Shown: positions 8,396-17,927 of the stretch, piece after piece | Layout of the letters: every line of letters starts with the position of its first letter | How positions within the stretch are numbered: position 1 is the first letter of the stretch | NCBI RefSeq assembly: GCF_040207125.1 | Contig: NZ_CP157940.1 | Location: 1,364,001 to 1,428,000, forward strand | Direction of reading: 5' to 3' | Length of the DNA: 64,000 bases | DNA from: Lacrimispora sp. BS-2 | Lineage (GTDB): Bacteria > Bacillota > Clostridia > Lachnospirales > Lachnospiraceae | Notes under the pieces: generated by a model | The model's database searches: none | The model's input: the letters and a program-made list of their open reading frames with translations, nothing else | What the model was told of the DNA's origin: nothing | Translations under genes and position numbers: made by a program

Positions 8396-11035
8396 GTGAA
8401 GAACTACGGTGTGAATGAACTAAGGAGAATGTTCCTTGAATTTTTTGAAAGCAAGGGACATCTGGCGATGAAAAGCTTCTCCCTGGTTCCGCATAATGAT
8501 AACAGCTTGTTGTTGATCAACTCGGGTATGGCTCCCCTTAAGCCATATTTTACAGGCCAGGAAATCCCACCAAGAAAAAGGGTTACTACCTGTCAGAAGT
8601 GTATCCGGACAGGAGATATTGAGAACGTTGGCAAGACAGCCCGCCACGGCACATTCTTTGAGATGCTGGGAAACTTTTCCTTTGGGGACTATTTTAAGGA
8701 TGAGGCGATTCACTGGTCATGGGAATTTTTGACCCAGGTTGTCGGACTTGACCCGGACAGGCTGTATCCCTCCATATATCTGGAAGATGATGAAGCCTTC
8801 GAAATCTGGAATAAGAAAATCGGTATTGCTCCGGAACGTATTTTCCGTTTTGGTAAGGAGGATAATTTCTGGGAGCACGGCGCAGGCCCCTGCGGCCCCT
8901 GTTCTGAGATTTACTATGACAGGGGAGAAAAGTATGGCTGCGGCAAGCCGGATTGTACCGTTGGCTGCGAATGCGACCGCTATATGGAAGTGTGGAATAA
9001 TGTATTCACACAGTTTGAGAATGACGGCCATGGAAACTATGAGGAATTAAAGCAAAAGAACATTGATACCGGTATGGGACTTGAACGTCTGGCCGTAGTT
9101 GTTCAGGATGTGGATTCCATTTTTGATGTAGATACCATAAAAGCCCTTTTAAACCGTGTAGCTGAACTGGCCCGGACAGAATACAAGAAGGATTGCGATG
9201 TGGATGTATCCCTTCGTCTGATCACGGACCACATCCGTTCCTGTACCTTTATGATATCCGACGGCATCATGCCATCCAACGAAGGAAGAGGCTACGTTCT
9301 CCGCCGCCTCTTAAGAAGAGCTGCCCGTCATGGAAGACTTCTGGGCATCGGAGAAAAGTTTCTTGCAGACTTATCCACCACTGTGATCGATTTATCAAAG
9401 GATGGGTATCCGGAGCTGGAAGAAAAGAAGGCCATGATTTTAAAAGTTCTGACTCAGGAAGAGGACAAGTTCAATAAGACCATTGACCAGGGCCTTGCCA
9501 TTCTTGGGGAGCTGGAAGAGGAGATGGTGAAAAAGAGTGAGACCATCCTTTCCGGTGAAGATGCTTTCAAATTATATGATACCTACGGATTCCCCCTGGA
9601 TCTGACTCTGGAGATTCTGGAAGAAAAGAATTTCGGAGTAGACGAAGAAGGCTTTAAAGCTGCCATGCAGAAACAGCGGGAAACTGCCAGAAATGCCAGA
9701 AAGACAACCAATTACATGGGTGCTGACGTCACCGTTTATCAATCCATTGATCCTGCTATTACAACAGAGTTCATCGGCTATGATAAACTGGTTTGTGACT
9801 CCAAAATCCTTGTTCTCACCACAGAAACAGACTTGGCAGAGGCACTTACCGACGGAGAAACCGGAACCATTGTGACGGAACAGACCGTATTTTACGGTAC
9901 CATGGGCGGCCAGCAGGGCGATGTGGGCAGGATCGTAAGTGATATGGGTGAATTTAAGGTGGAAGATACCATCCATTTACAGGGTGGAAAAGTGGGCCAT
10001 GTGGGCAGGATGATAAAGGGAATGCTGCAGACCGGAGATGTGGTCACCTTAAAGGTTTGTGAGAACAACCGTCAGAATACGGGTAAGAACCACAGTGCGA
10101 CCCATCTTCTCCAGAAGGCCTTAAGAGCGGTTCTGGGCGAACATGTAGAGCAGGCCGGTTCCTTTGTTGACGGAGACAGGCTGCGTTTCGACTTTACCCA
10201 TTTCTCAGCTATGACGCCTGAGGAAATCGAGCAGGTGGAAATTCTTGTAAATGAGAAAATCAAGGAATCTCTTCCTGTAAAAACGGAAATCATGTCTTTA
10301 GAGGAAGCCAAGAAATCCGGTGCAATGGCACTGTTTGGGGAAAAATACGGAGATTCGGTCCGCGTAGTAAAAATGGGAGACTTTTCCACGGAGCTTTGCG
10401 GCGGTACCCATATTAATAATACAGGAGTCATCGGCTCCTTTAAGATCCTGTCAGAAACGGGTATCGCAGCCGGAGTCCGGAGAATCGAAGCCCTGACCGG
10501 AGACGGTCTGATGAATTATTATCAGGAAACAGAAAAAGAGCTTCATGAAGCGGCAAAGGCTGCCAAGACAACTCCTTTAGCCCTGACAGCAAAGATTGAG
10601 TCCCTTTTAGAAGAAATAAAAGCTCTGCATTCTGAAAATGAGAAGTTAAAGAGCAGGCTTGCAAAGGACTCTCTTGGAAATGTAATGGATCAGGTGAAGG
10701 AAGTAAAGGGAGTAAAGGTTCTTGCCACAAAGGTAGTTGATGTGGATATGAACGGACTCCGTAATCTGGGCGACCAGATGAAAGATAAATTAGGCGATGG
10801 GGTCATTGTAATCGCCTCTGTTCAGGATGGCAAAGTAAATCTGATGGCTACTGTAACGGATGAAGCGCAGAAAAAGGGAGCTCATGCGGGCAACTTAATC
10901 AAAGCCATTGCTTCCTTAGTCGGCGGCGGCGGCGGCGGACGTCCGAATATGGCTCAGGCAGGCGGAAAGAATCCGGCAGGAGTGGATGCGTGCCTTGAAA
11001 AAGTCATGGAAGTTGTTGCAGAACAGCTGAAATAA
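8396..11035 (+). CDS. alaS: Alanine--tRNA ligase
   Basis: 879 residues, the normal full length. An N-terminal class II catalytic domain starts RRMFLEFFESKGH. The editing domain carries HSATH and the zinc ligand motif CGGTH. A coiled coil near residues 715-760 leads to the C-terminal C-Ala domain with a glycine-rich GGGGGGRPNMAQAGG segment. It charges tRNA-Ala and clears mischarged Ser and Gly. The GTG start follows GGAGG at 8 bases. I see no T-box leader in the 176 bases before the upstream small gene. Confidence 0.98.
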   Translation: MKNYGVNELRRMFLEFFESKGHLAMKSFSLVPHNDNSLLLINSGMAPLKPYFTGQEIPPRKRVTTCQKCIRTGDIENVGKTARHGTFFEMLGNFSFGDYFKDEAIHWSWEFLTQVVGLDPDRLYPSIYLEDDEAFEIWNKKIGIAPERIFRFGKEDNFWEHGAGPCGPCSEIYYDRGEKYGCGKPDCTVGCECDRYMEVWNNVFTQFENDGHGNYEELKQKNIDTGMGLERLAVVVQDVDSIFDVDTIKALLNRVAELARTEYKKDCDVDVSLRLITDHIRSCTFMISDGIMPSNEGRGYVLRRLLRRAARHGRLLGIGEKFLADLSTTVIDLSKDGYPELEEKKAMILKVLTQEEDKFNKTIDQGLAILGELEEEMVKKSETILSGEDAFKLYDTYGFPLDLTLEILEEKNFGVDEEGFKAAMQKQRETARNARKTTNYMGADVTVYQSIDPAITTEFIGYDKLVCDSKILVLTTETDLAEALTDGETGTIVTEQTVFYGTMGGQQGDVGRIVSDMGEFKVEDTIHLQGGKVGHVGRMIKGMLQTGDVVTLKVCENNRQNTGKNHSATHLLQKALRAVLGEHVEQAGSFVDGDRLRFDFTHFSAMTPEEIEQVEILVNEKIKESLPVKTEIMSLEEAKKSGAMALFGEKYGDSVRVVKMGDFSTELCGGTHINNTGVIGSFKILSETGIAAGVRRIEALTGDGLMNYYQETEKELHEAAKAAKTTPLALTAKIESLLEEIKALHSENEKLKSRLAKDSLGNVMDQVKEVKGVKVLATKVVDVDMNGLRNLGDQMKDKLGDGVIVIASVQDGKVNLMATVTDEAQKKGAHAGNLIKAIASLVGGGGGGRPNMAQAGGKNPAGVDACLEKVMEVVAEQLK

Positions 11036-11069
11036 TAAGTAAACAATTAAGAAAAATATAAAATTTTTC

Positions 11070-11097
11070 TTGACGAATGGCAAAATTATGCTATAAT
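11070..11097 (+). promoter_or_regulatory. Promoter of rpsU
   Basis: TTGACG at 11070 and a perfect TATAAT at 11092, 16 bases apart. It lies between alaS and rpsU and gives an untranslated leader of about 70 bases. A strong sigma-A promoter. Confidence 0.75.
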
Positions 11098-11173
11098 CAT
11101 ATCAGTGCTATAAAATACCCAAACAGTTGTATTATGCACAAGTACACAACTGGAGGGAGGTTAGGTGTGAGCT

Positions 11174-11350
11174 ATGTCAAATGTTATCGTTAAAGACAAC
11201 GAGACCTTAGATAGTGCTTTACGCAGATTCAAAAGAAACTGTGCAAAAGCAGGTATCCAACAGGAAATTCGTAAGAGAGAACATTACGAAAAACCAAGCG
11301 TAAGACGTAAGAAAAAGTCTGAAGCTGCAAGAAAACGTAAATATAACTAA
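11174..11350 (+). CDS. rpsU: 30S ribosomal protein S21
   Basis: 58 residues, the standard length for bS21. It begins [20 protein letters not shown] and has the basic C-terminal run [17 protein letters not shown] good ribosome site (GGAGGGAGG) lies upstream. It is a small-subunit protein near the anti-Shine-Dalgarno region of 16S rRNA. It is a one-gene unit with its own promoter and terminator. Confidence 0.97.
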   Translation: MSNVIVKDNETLDSALRRFKRNCAKAGIQQEIRKREHYEKPSVRRKKKSEAARKRKYN

Positions 11351-11365
11351 TAGTTAAAAGATGAG

Positions 11366-11401
11366 CCCCTGGTCCTATTTCCGTGTGACCAGGGGTTTTT
11401 T
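11366..11401 (+). terminator. Terminator of rpsU
   Basis: Stem CCCCTGGTC / GACCAGGGG (11366-11374 with 11387-11395) followed by six Ts. A textbook intrinsic terminator. Confidence 0.92.
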
Positions 11402-11481
11402 CGACCTTTTAAAGCCATAAAGAAGTTATAAAAACAAGTTCTTCACGCCAAATTAAGTATGGCATGCGGCAGCACTGTAAC

Positions 11482-11510
11482 GAATTTCCCGCTTCCTGTT
11501 TGCATATAGT
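11482..11510 (+). promoter_or_regulatory. Candidate sigma-E promoter of the yqfC operon
   Basis: GAATTT at 11482 and CATATAGT at 11503, 15 bases apart. The 13-base string GCATATAGTATAA is identical to that upstream of spoIVA. yqfC and yqfD are known sigma-E genes in Bacillus, which supports the call. The downstream phoH and ybeY genes are needed in growing cells, so another promoter probably exists. Confidence 0.55.
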
Positions 11511-11582
11511 ATAAAGGGGCCGAAAACCCCAACGCAAGTTCATTGCTTGCAGAAATAAAAAGAAAGGGGCAGAAAAGGGATT

Positions 11583-11849
11583 ATGTTTGAGGAATCAAAG
11601 GAAAAAGCAGCTTCCGCCTTAAAACTCCCCAAGGACGTGGTTCTGGGAGAGGTGCTTGTATCTTTTCTTGGTCGTCATAGCGTTGTGATAGAAAATTACC
11701 GAAGCATTATCCTGTACACTGACTCTTCCATCAAACTTCAGGCAAAAAACTGTCGTGTGATCATCGGAGGAAGCAGACTGATGATTGAATATTACACCAA
11801 TGAGGAGATGAAGATCAACGGTTATATAAAATCCCTGGAATTTGAATAA
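11583..11849 (+). CDS. yqfC: Sporulation protein YqfC
   Basis: 88 residues, a YabP/YqfC-family protein with the pattern GRHSVVIENYRSI ... ITDSSI ... GSRLMIEYYTNEEMKINGYI. The family is small, beta-rich and made under sigma-E; its biochemical role is unknown. It starts at ATG 11583 and ends 25 bases before the chosen yqfD start. It heads a six-gene run through 17420 in which the following neighbours overlap. Confidence 0.9.
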   Translation: MFEESKEKAASALKLPKDVVLGEVLVSFLGRHSVVIENYRSIILYTDSSIKLQAKNCRVIIGGSRLMIEYYTNEEMKINGYIKSLEFE

Positions 11850-11874
11850 AAAGGGAAACTGGAGGTGTTGTAAA

Positions 11875-13119
11875 ATGCTTGCATGGCTGAAGCATTACTT
11901 ATTCGGTTATCTTTCCATAGAAATGACCGGTTTTTCTCCGGAACGTTTTCTTAATATGTGCAGTGTTCATGAAATTGAATTATGGAAAGTCGTAAATTAC
12001 GGACATTCCTATCAGCTTTTTATGACTGTACAAGGGTTCCGCAAGGTAAAGCCCCTTGTCCGTAAATCGAAGGTCAGACTTAGGATTTTAAAAAAGTTTG
12101 GACTTCCTTTTTTTTTACACCAGAACAAAAAAAGAAAATTATATGCTGCCGGGTTTGTAAGCTTTTTTTTGATCCTATATTCCCTTTCCCTGTTTATCTG
12201 GGATATTGAATTCGACGGGAACCAGATGTATACATACGACACACTTTTAAAATTCTGTGAATCGGAAGAAATCCGGTATGGCATGAAAAAATCAAAAATT
12301 GACTGCGATGTCCTGGAAGAAGCCTTTCGTTCAAAGTTTCCTGAAATAACCTGGGTATCGGCAAGGGTATCAGGAACACGTCTTTTGGTTAAGATAAAAG
12401 AGAATGAAGTGCTGTCTGAGATTCCTGTAAAGGATAATACACCCTGTGATATCATAGCGGAAAAAGACGGTGTGATCACCTCCATGATCGTTCGAAGCGG
12501 TGTTCCAATGGTGGCTATAGGCGATACCATAGAACAGGGCCAGACGCTGGTCAGCGGCACCCTTCCCATCATTGGGGACAGCGAAGAAGTGATAAATACC
12601 CACTATGTGCGCTCCGATGCGGATATAACGGCCAGAACGGAATATCATTTTACCAGGCAGATTCCCCTTTTCCGGAAAATCGATGTAGAAACAGGAAAAG
12701 TCAGGAAGGGATATTATATGAAGGCATTCCGCTTTTCCTTTCTGCTTATCCGGCCCCGGCCGGAGGGAACCTCCTGGAAACGGACCATGGAAGAAGAGCA
12801 GCTTCATTTATTCCAGAATTTTTATCTTCCCATTTACATTGGAAAAATAACTGGGAAAGAGTATATATCCTACGAGCGGCCCTATACGGAAGAAGAGAAA
12901 AAACAGCTGTCCGAGGATATAAACGAGAGGTACAAAAAAAATTTAATAGAAAAAGGGGTACAAATTCTGGAAAATCATGTTAAAATACTAGATAATGAAT
13001 CTTTATGCCAGATTGCCATAGATTTCGTGGCAGAGGAGCCTGTAGGCAGGCAGGAGGCGTTTGAGATACAAAGAACAGAGGAACCGGAGGAGACAATTCA
13101 TTCAAATGAGCGTAATTGA
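11875..13119 (+). CDS. yqfD: Sporulation protein YqfD
   Basis: 414 residues. There is an N-terminal cytoplasmic region, one transmembrane helix at about residues 86-105 (SFFLILYSLSLFIW), and a large extracytoplasmic part resembling the mother-cell sporulation protein YqfD. I choose ATG 11875 because GGAGGTG lies seven bases upstream; the earlier ATG at 11842 overlaps yqfC and has no ribosome site. It pairs with yqfC under sigma-E. It overlaps phoH by 14 bases. Confidence 0.88.
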   Translation: MLAWLKHYLFGYLSIEMTGFSPERFLNMCSVHEIELWKVVNYGHSYQLFMTVQGFRKVKPLVRKSKVRLRILKKFGLPFFLHQNKKRKLYAAGFVSFFLILYSLSLFIWDIEFDGNQMYTYDTLLKFCESEEIRYGMKKSKIDCDVLEEAFRSKFPEITWVSARVSGTRLLVKIKENEVLSEIPVKDNTPCDIIAEKDGVITSMIVRSGVPMVAIGDTIEQGQTLVSGTLPIIGDSEEVINTHYVRSDADITARTEYHFTRQIPLFRKIDVETGKVRKGYYMKAFRFSFLLIRPRPEGTSWKRTMEEEQLHLFQNFYLPIYIGKITGKEYISYERPYTEEEKKQLSEDINERYKKNLIEKGVQILENHVKILDNESLCQIAIDFVAEEPVGRQEAFEIQRTEEPEETIHSNERN

Positions 13120-14122
13120 GACAATCATAGACATTCCAGCTGAACACGAAAAAAATGTATGCGGACAGTTTGACAGCTATCTAAAGAAAATAGAACGTAC
13201 CCTGCATGTTACCATGATTGGACGGGATGGCGCCCTTAAGATCATAGGATCGGAACAGATGGTGCAGAAAGCAAAGAGTGTATTTAATAACCTGATTGAG
13301 CTTTCCAAGCGGGGGAATGCCATTACAGAGCAAAATGTAGATTATGCCCTCTCTCTGTCATTTTCTGAAAGCGACAGTCAGATCTTGGAAATCGATAAGG
13401 ACATTATCTGCAGAACCATTGCGGGAAAACCGGTAAAACCCAAGACCCTTGGGCAAAAGCAGTATGTGGACCAGATCAGGAAGAAGATGATCGTATTCGG
13501 CATCGGACCTGCAGGAACCGGAAAAACCTATCTTGCCATGGCAATGGCCATCCAGGCTTTTAAAAACGGAGAAGTGAGCCGGATCATCCTGACCAGGCCC
13601 GCCATTGAGGCAGGAGAGAAGCTGGGCTTTCTTCCGGGAGATCTGCAAAGTAAAATTGATCCTTACTTAAGGCCCTTATATGATGCACTCTATCAGATCA
13701 TGGGAGCGGAGAGCTATCTTCATAATGCGGAAAAAGGCTTAATTGAGGTGGCTCCCCTGGCTTACATGAGAGGCCGTACCTTGGACAATGCCTATATTAT
13801 TCTTGATGAAGCACAGAATACCACTCCGGCCCAGATGAAGATGTTCCTGACAAGAATCGGCTTTGGATCAAAGGTGATTGTTACCGGCGACTTAACACAA
13901 AAGGATCTGCCTTCCGGAAGTATATCAGGGCTTGACACGGCCATGAAAATATTAAAGAGAATTGACGACATCGGCTTCTGCCACTTAACCAGCAGCGACG
14001 TGGTTCGTCATCCTCTTGTGCAGAAGATTGTACAGGCTTACGACGATTATGAGTCAAAGAAAAAGCCGGTTGAGCGAAAGACAAAAGCCAGTGGCGGAAG
14101 AAAGGCACGTTATGACGATTAA
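13106..14122 (+). CDS. phoH: PhoH family ATPase
   Basis: 338 residues from ATG 13106. Walker A is GPAGTGKT at about residue 134, with LDEAQN as Walker B and VIVTGDLTQ as the sensor. PhoH/PhoL proteins are superfamily-1-like ATPases; fused or adjacent to YbeY they are linked to RNA and ribosome quality control. The ribosome site GGAGGAG is 13 bases from this ATG, longer than usual, so translational coupling from yqfD is likely. Its end overlaps ybeY by 11 bases. Confidence 0.93.
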   Translation: MSVIETIIDIPAEHEKNVCGQFDSYLKKIERTLHVTMIGRDGALKIIGSEQMVQKAKSVFNNLIELSKRGNAITEQNVDYALSLSFSESDSQILEIDKDIICRTIAGKPVKPKTLGQKQYVDQIRKKMIVFGIGPAGTGKTYLAMAMAIQAFKNGEVSRIILTRPAIEAGEKLGFLPGDLQSKIDPYLRPLYDALYQIMGAESYLHNAEKGLIEVAPLAYMRGRTLDNAYIILDEAQNTTPAQMKMFLTRIGFGSKVIVTGDLTQKDLPSGSISGLDTAMKILKRIDDIGFCHLTSSDVVRHPLVQKIVQAYDDYESKKKPVERKTKASGGRKARYDD

Positions 14123-14609
14123 TGTTGAATATGAGGCCGAAAAAAAACTGGACCTCCCATATGAAGATATTATTACAAAGGTAGTAGAAGAATCACTGGA
14201 TTATGAAGGCTGCCCTTATGAGGCAGAGGTGAATATCCTCATTACCGGCAATGAAGATATCCGCCAGATCAATAAGGAATTCCGGAATATAGACAACCCT
14301 ACGGATGTTCTTTCCTTTCCCATGATCGAATACGAGAAACCTTCGGATTTTGAACGTCTGGAAGAGACGGCAGATGACTGCTTTCATCCGGAAACAGGAG
14401 AACTTTTGCTGGGGGATATTGTGATATCCGTAGATAAGGTAGAAGAACAGGCGGAAAAATACGGCCATTCCAGGACAAGGGAGCTTGCTTTTTTAGTTGC
14501 CCACAGCATGCTTCATCTATGCGGCTATGATCACATGGAAGAGGAAGAGCGGGAGATCATGGAAAAGAAGCAGGAGGAAATCTTAAGCCGGGGAGGATTT
14601 ACAAGATGA
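14112..14609 (+). CDS. ybeY: Endoribonuclease YbeY, rRNA maturation factor
   Basis: 165 residues from ATG 14112. The zinc-binding HSMLHLCGYDH motif (HxxxHxxxxxH) is intact, and NPTDVLSFP is the usual upstream motif. It takes part in 16S rRNA 3'-end maturation and 70S quality control. It overlaps phoH at its start and the next gene by four bases at its end, typical of coupled translation. Confidence 0.96.
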   Translation: MTINVEYEAEKKLDLPYEDIITKVVEESLDYEGCPYEAEVNILITGNEDIRQINKEFRNIDNPTDVLSFPMIEYEKPSDFERLEETADDCFHPETGELLLGDIVISVDKVEEQAEKYGHSRTRELAFLVAHSMLHLCGYDHMEEEEREIMEKKQEEILSRGGFTR

Positions 14610-15760
14610 TGAAAAAGGTATGGTTTGGATTCGCCGGCGTCCTTCTGTCTGCCGCCTTTTTATCCGGCTGCAGTAGAAAATATGAAAAGGTATGGATTCC
14701 GGATCAAACTCTGGAAACCGACCAGGCTACGGAAACAAAAGAGATCAAAATCAGCAGCAGTGAGTCAGCAGACGATGGAACAGTGGCGAATTCCGGTGAG
14801 TACTATACCTTTGAAGAACGTACCGAAAAAGATGGAATGATACGCAGCTATCTTACGGGGGAGATGGTGAATTCTGCCATCGGGAACCGGAGGCCGGTGG
14901 CAGTGATGATGAGCAATGACAAAGAAGCTCTTCCCCAATATGGAATCAACCGTGCCGGAGTAGTTTATGAGGCGCCGGCAGAAGGGGGAATGAACCGTTA
15001 CATGGCTATTCTGGAAAATTATGATGATCTGGACCGGATAGGCTCTGTCAGAAGCTGCCGCACCTATTATACATATTTTGCCCGTGAATTTGATGCCATT
15101 TACGCCCATTACGGACAGAGCACCTTTGCAAGGCCTTATCTTGCCAATGTGGATAACATCAACGGGCTGGATGGCATCGGCACGGTGGCATATTTTCGTT
15201 CCAAAGACCGAAAATCCCCCCACAACGCATATACCAGCGGGGAGCGGTTGAGTAAATCTATCCTTCAGCTGGGATATTCAGAAAGCTACGCCCCAGCCTA
15301 CCGGGGCCACTACCGCTTTGCAAAAGATGGCCGTAAGGTGACCCTTGAAGGAGTAAATGGAGTCAGCGATGCCTATAAGGTCTATCCAGGCTATGTTCTC
15401 AATAAGCCGTGGTTTGAATACCATGAGGAGGACGGGCTTTATTACCGGTACCAGTATGGGGCTCCCCACAAGGGAAATGAAGGCCAGATCAAGGTTAAGA
15501 ATATCATTCTTCAGTACTGTCCTTCCGCCCATTATGCAACGACAGATTATTTAAACATCAACGTACAGGATGACTCTTATGGCTGTTACGTGACGGAAGG
15601 ACGTTCCATCCCCATAAAATGGGCCAAGGATGGAGAATTCGGCCCAACACATTATTACGACATGGAGAATAACGAGATTATCCTGAACCAGGGAAAAACC
15701 TGGGTATGCATTATTTCCGCACAGGATTCTCCCAATGTAAAGTTAAATGGAAAAGAATAA
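14606..15760 (+). CDS. DUF3048 domain lipoprotein (YerB-like)
   Basis: 384 residues. A lipoprotein signal peptide ends in LSGC, giving Cys at about residue 22. A Thr/Glu/Ser-rich linker is followed by two DUF3048/YerB-type segments, recognisable from RRPVAVMMSNDKEALPQYGI, RIGSVRSCRTYY and the C-terminal KTWVCII. YerB has been linked to DNA replication control through PcrA in Bacillus; its function is unclear. It should be anchored outside the membrane. It overlaps the next gene by 14 bases. Confidence 0.88.
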   Translation: MMKKVWFGFAGVLLSAAFLSGCSRKYEKVWIPDQTLETDQATETKEIKISSSESADDGTVANSGEYYTFEERTEKDGMIRSYLTGEMVNSAIGNRRPVAVMMSNDKEALPQYGINRAGVVYEAPAEGGMNRYMAILENYDDLDRIGSVRSCRTYYTYFAREFDAIYAHYGQSTFARPYLANVDNINGLDGIGTVAYFRSKDRKSPHNAYTSGERLSKSILQLGYSESYAPAYRGHYRFAKDGRKVTLEGVNGVSDAYKVYPGYVLNKPWFEYHEEDGLYYRYQYGAPHKGNEGQIKVKNIILQYCPSAHYATTDYLNINVQDDSYGCYVTEGRSIPIKWAKDGEFGPTHYYDMENNEIILNQGKTWVCIISAQDSPNVKLNGKE

Positions 15761-17420
15761 GACAAGCAGAAAACAGGCAAAAAGGGGATCCTCTAATTTC
15801 CTGATCCAGGGAGCCATCCTTGCGGTGGCAGGTATTATCGTCCGGGTCATTGGAATGTTTTACCGCATCCCTTTGGCGGATATTTTAGGGAATGAAGGAA
15901 ATGGCTATTATAGCTCTGCCTATTCCATTTATTCCCTCCTTTTGATTGTATCATCTTACAGCCTGCCTACGGCAGTATCCAAGATGATTGCCACCAGGCT
16001 GGCGAGAAAAGAGTACTGCAATTCCATAAGGGTATTAAAGGTTTCCCTGTTTTACGGTACAGTTGTAGGAGGGCTGGGGGCTGCTGTGCTTTGGTTTGGA
16101 GCGGACCTGTTTGCCAGCCGTTTTTTAAAGATGCCTTACACCTTCTATGCCTTAAAGACACTGGCCCCCACCATTTGGGTGATTGCCTATCTCGGCGTAT
16201 TCCGGGGCTATTTCCAGGGTATTGGGACCATGCTTCCAACAGCCATATCCCAGGTGCTTGAACAGATCGTCAATGCAATCATCAGCGTATACGCGGCTTC
16301 CAGGCTGTTCCAGGCAGGGCTTCGGTCCAATCTGGTTCATGGATCAACGGAATACTCCTTTGCCTTTGGAGCGGCCGGAGGAACCATTGGAACGGGAGCA
16401 GGGGCTGTGGCTGCCCTGCTGTTTCTCCTGTTTATTTTATTCAGCTACAAGCCAATCATGAGAAAACAGGCGAGAAGGGACCGGACAAGACGGCGGGAGT
16501 CCTATGGAGAGCTTTCCGGCGTTCTTTTCATGACAGTCTTTCCTATTGTATTAAGCAGCGTGGCCTATAACATCAGCACAGTGATAGATAACAGCATCTA
16601 TGGAAACGGCATGGCAGCCATGGGCATGGGCGCATCGGAGATTGCTTCCAACTGGGGCGTAATCGGGAAATACCAGCTTCTTTTTAACATTCCGGTGGCA
16701 ATTGCCAATTCCCTGTCCTCCGCCCTCATCCCCTCCCTGTCAAGGGCGATGGCGGAAGGTCAGAAAGGACAGTTAAAAAGCAAAGTTTCTATGGTGATCC
16801 GTTTTTCCATGCTCATAGCCATACCGGCCACGGTCGGCCTTACTGTACTGGCAGGGCCTATCTGCAATATGCTATTTAGCCGGAATGACAATTCGGCCCT
16901 TATTAAGATGGTGATGTACGGATCTGTGGCCGTGGTGTTTTTCTCCCTTTCCACAGTAACTAACGGAGTATTGCAGGGTATCAACCGGATGCAGACCCCC
17001 TTAAAGAATGCTATCATTTCTTTAATACTCCATGTCATCATCCTGTGTGTCATGCTTTTTGGATTCCGGTTGGGAATCTACAGCGTGGTATACTCCAATA
17101 TCCTGTTTGCTTTTACGATGTGTATTTTAAACGGGGCCGCAATCGGTCGGTTTTTAAATTACAGGCAGGAATATAAAAAGACCTTTATCCTTCCCCTTCT
17201 GGCATCAGGAGTCATGGGAGCGGCTGCGTACGGCACCTATTTCCTGGTGCATCTGACCTTAAAGCGCAATGTATTTGGTGTTCTTGCCGCCATAGCTGTT
17301 GCTGTGGTAGTTTATGGAATTATTCTTTTAAAACTGCGCTGCGTGGATGAATCGGAGCTTTTAAATGTTCCGGGAGGGAAAAAGCTGGTGGGCATTGCAA
17401 GAAAATTCCATCTTATGTGA
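15747..17420 (+). CDS. SpoVB/MurJ-like polysaccharide flippase of the MOP superfamily
   Basis: 557 residues with about 14 hydrophobic helices and Lys/Arg-rich loops. The start (FLIQGAILAVAGIIVRVIGMFYRIPL) and the central PIVLSSVAYNISTVIDNSIYG are typical of the SpoVB / oligosaccharide-flippase group. It probably moves lipid-linked wall precursors. The downstream place in a yqfC/yqfD-led operon suggests a role in spore cortex synthesis, as SpoVB has, but a MurJ-like vegetative role is also possible. Start ATG 15747 overlaps the preceding gene. Confidence 0.85.
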   Translation: MEKNKTSRKQAKRGSSNFLIQGAILAVAGIIVRVIGMFYRIPLADILGNEGNGYYSSAYSIYSLLLIVSSYSLPTAVSKMIATRLARKEYCNSIRVLKVSLFYGTVVGGLGAAVLWFGADLFASRFLKMPYTFYALKTLAPTIWVIAYLGVFRGYFQGIGTMLPTAISQVLEQIVNAIISVYAASRLFQAGLRSNLVHGSTEYSFAFGAAGGTIGTGAGAVAALLFLLFILFSYKPIMRKQARRDRTRRRESYGELSGVLFMTVFPIVLSSVAYNISTVIDNSIYGNGMAAMGMGASEIASNWGVIGKYQLLFNIPVAIANSLSSALIPSLSRAMAEGQKGQLKSKVSMVIRFSMLIAIPATVGLTVLAGPICNMLFSRNDNSALIKMVMYGSVAVVFFSLSTVTNGVLQGINRMQTPLKNAIISLILHVIILCVMLFGFRLGIYSVVYSNILFAFTMCILNGAAIGRFLNYRQEYKKTFILPLLASGVMGAAAYGTYFLVHLTLKRNVFGVLAAIAVAVVVYGIILLKLRCVDESELLNVPGGKKLVGIARKFHLM

Positions 17421-17474
17421 TTAAAACCAGGGAAGAAGGCAGATACTATACTTACATGAAGGAGGTATCATCTC

Positions 17475-17861
17475 ATGAAGAAGTATATGTTCTGCTTTCT
17501 TTTGTTCGTAGCGGCATCCGCCATTTGCTTAGGAATTGGGTTTGCCATTACAAAGGACAGCGTAAGGCCTGAGGAGGCCCTGCCGGGGGCAACCATAGAA
17601 ACAGAAACTGTGACGGAAGCGCAGATTGTAATAAACCAGGAAGAGGTTGAACCCGTAAATGCAAAGGGCAAAGAAAAATATTATCTTGTCTCAGAGGACG
17701 GATATCTTCTCGTCCTCTATCAGGATAAAACCACCATCTGCCTTTATACCCATATGCCGGTCACTGATTTCCCCGAGGAAGAACGGGGGAAATTAATGGA
17801 GGGCATATGGTTTTCTTCCATGATCGAGGTATTTAATTACCTGGAATCCTATACAAGCTAA
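17475..17861 (+). CDS. Small exported or membrane-anchored protein, BofC-C-like
   Basis: 128 residues: a signal or anchor helix at about 4-25, a Thr/Glu-rich linker, and a compact C-terminal domain from about 68. That domain (KYYLVSEDGYLLVLYQD ... TDFPEEERGKLMEGIWF) resembles the BofC C-terminal fold as I remember it. BofC controls sigma-K checkpoint signalling in Bacillus, but BofC-like domains also occur in unrelated contexts, so no function is given. AAGGAGGTATC precedes the ATG. No terminator separates it from the upstream flippase. Confidence 0.65.
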   Translation: MKKYMFCFLLFVAASAICLGIGFAITKDSVRPEEALPGATIETETVTEAQIVINQEEVEPVNAKGKEKYYLVSEDGYLLVLYQDKTTICLYTHMPVTDFPEEERGKLMEGIWFSSMIEVFNYLESYTS

Positions 17862-17927
17862 AGAAGCACTTGAAATGAAGGGGCAAACTGGATACAATAG
17901 GTCTGTCTGAGGATACAGGAGGATTTT

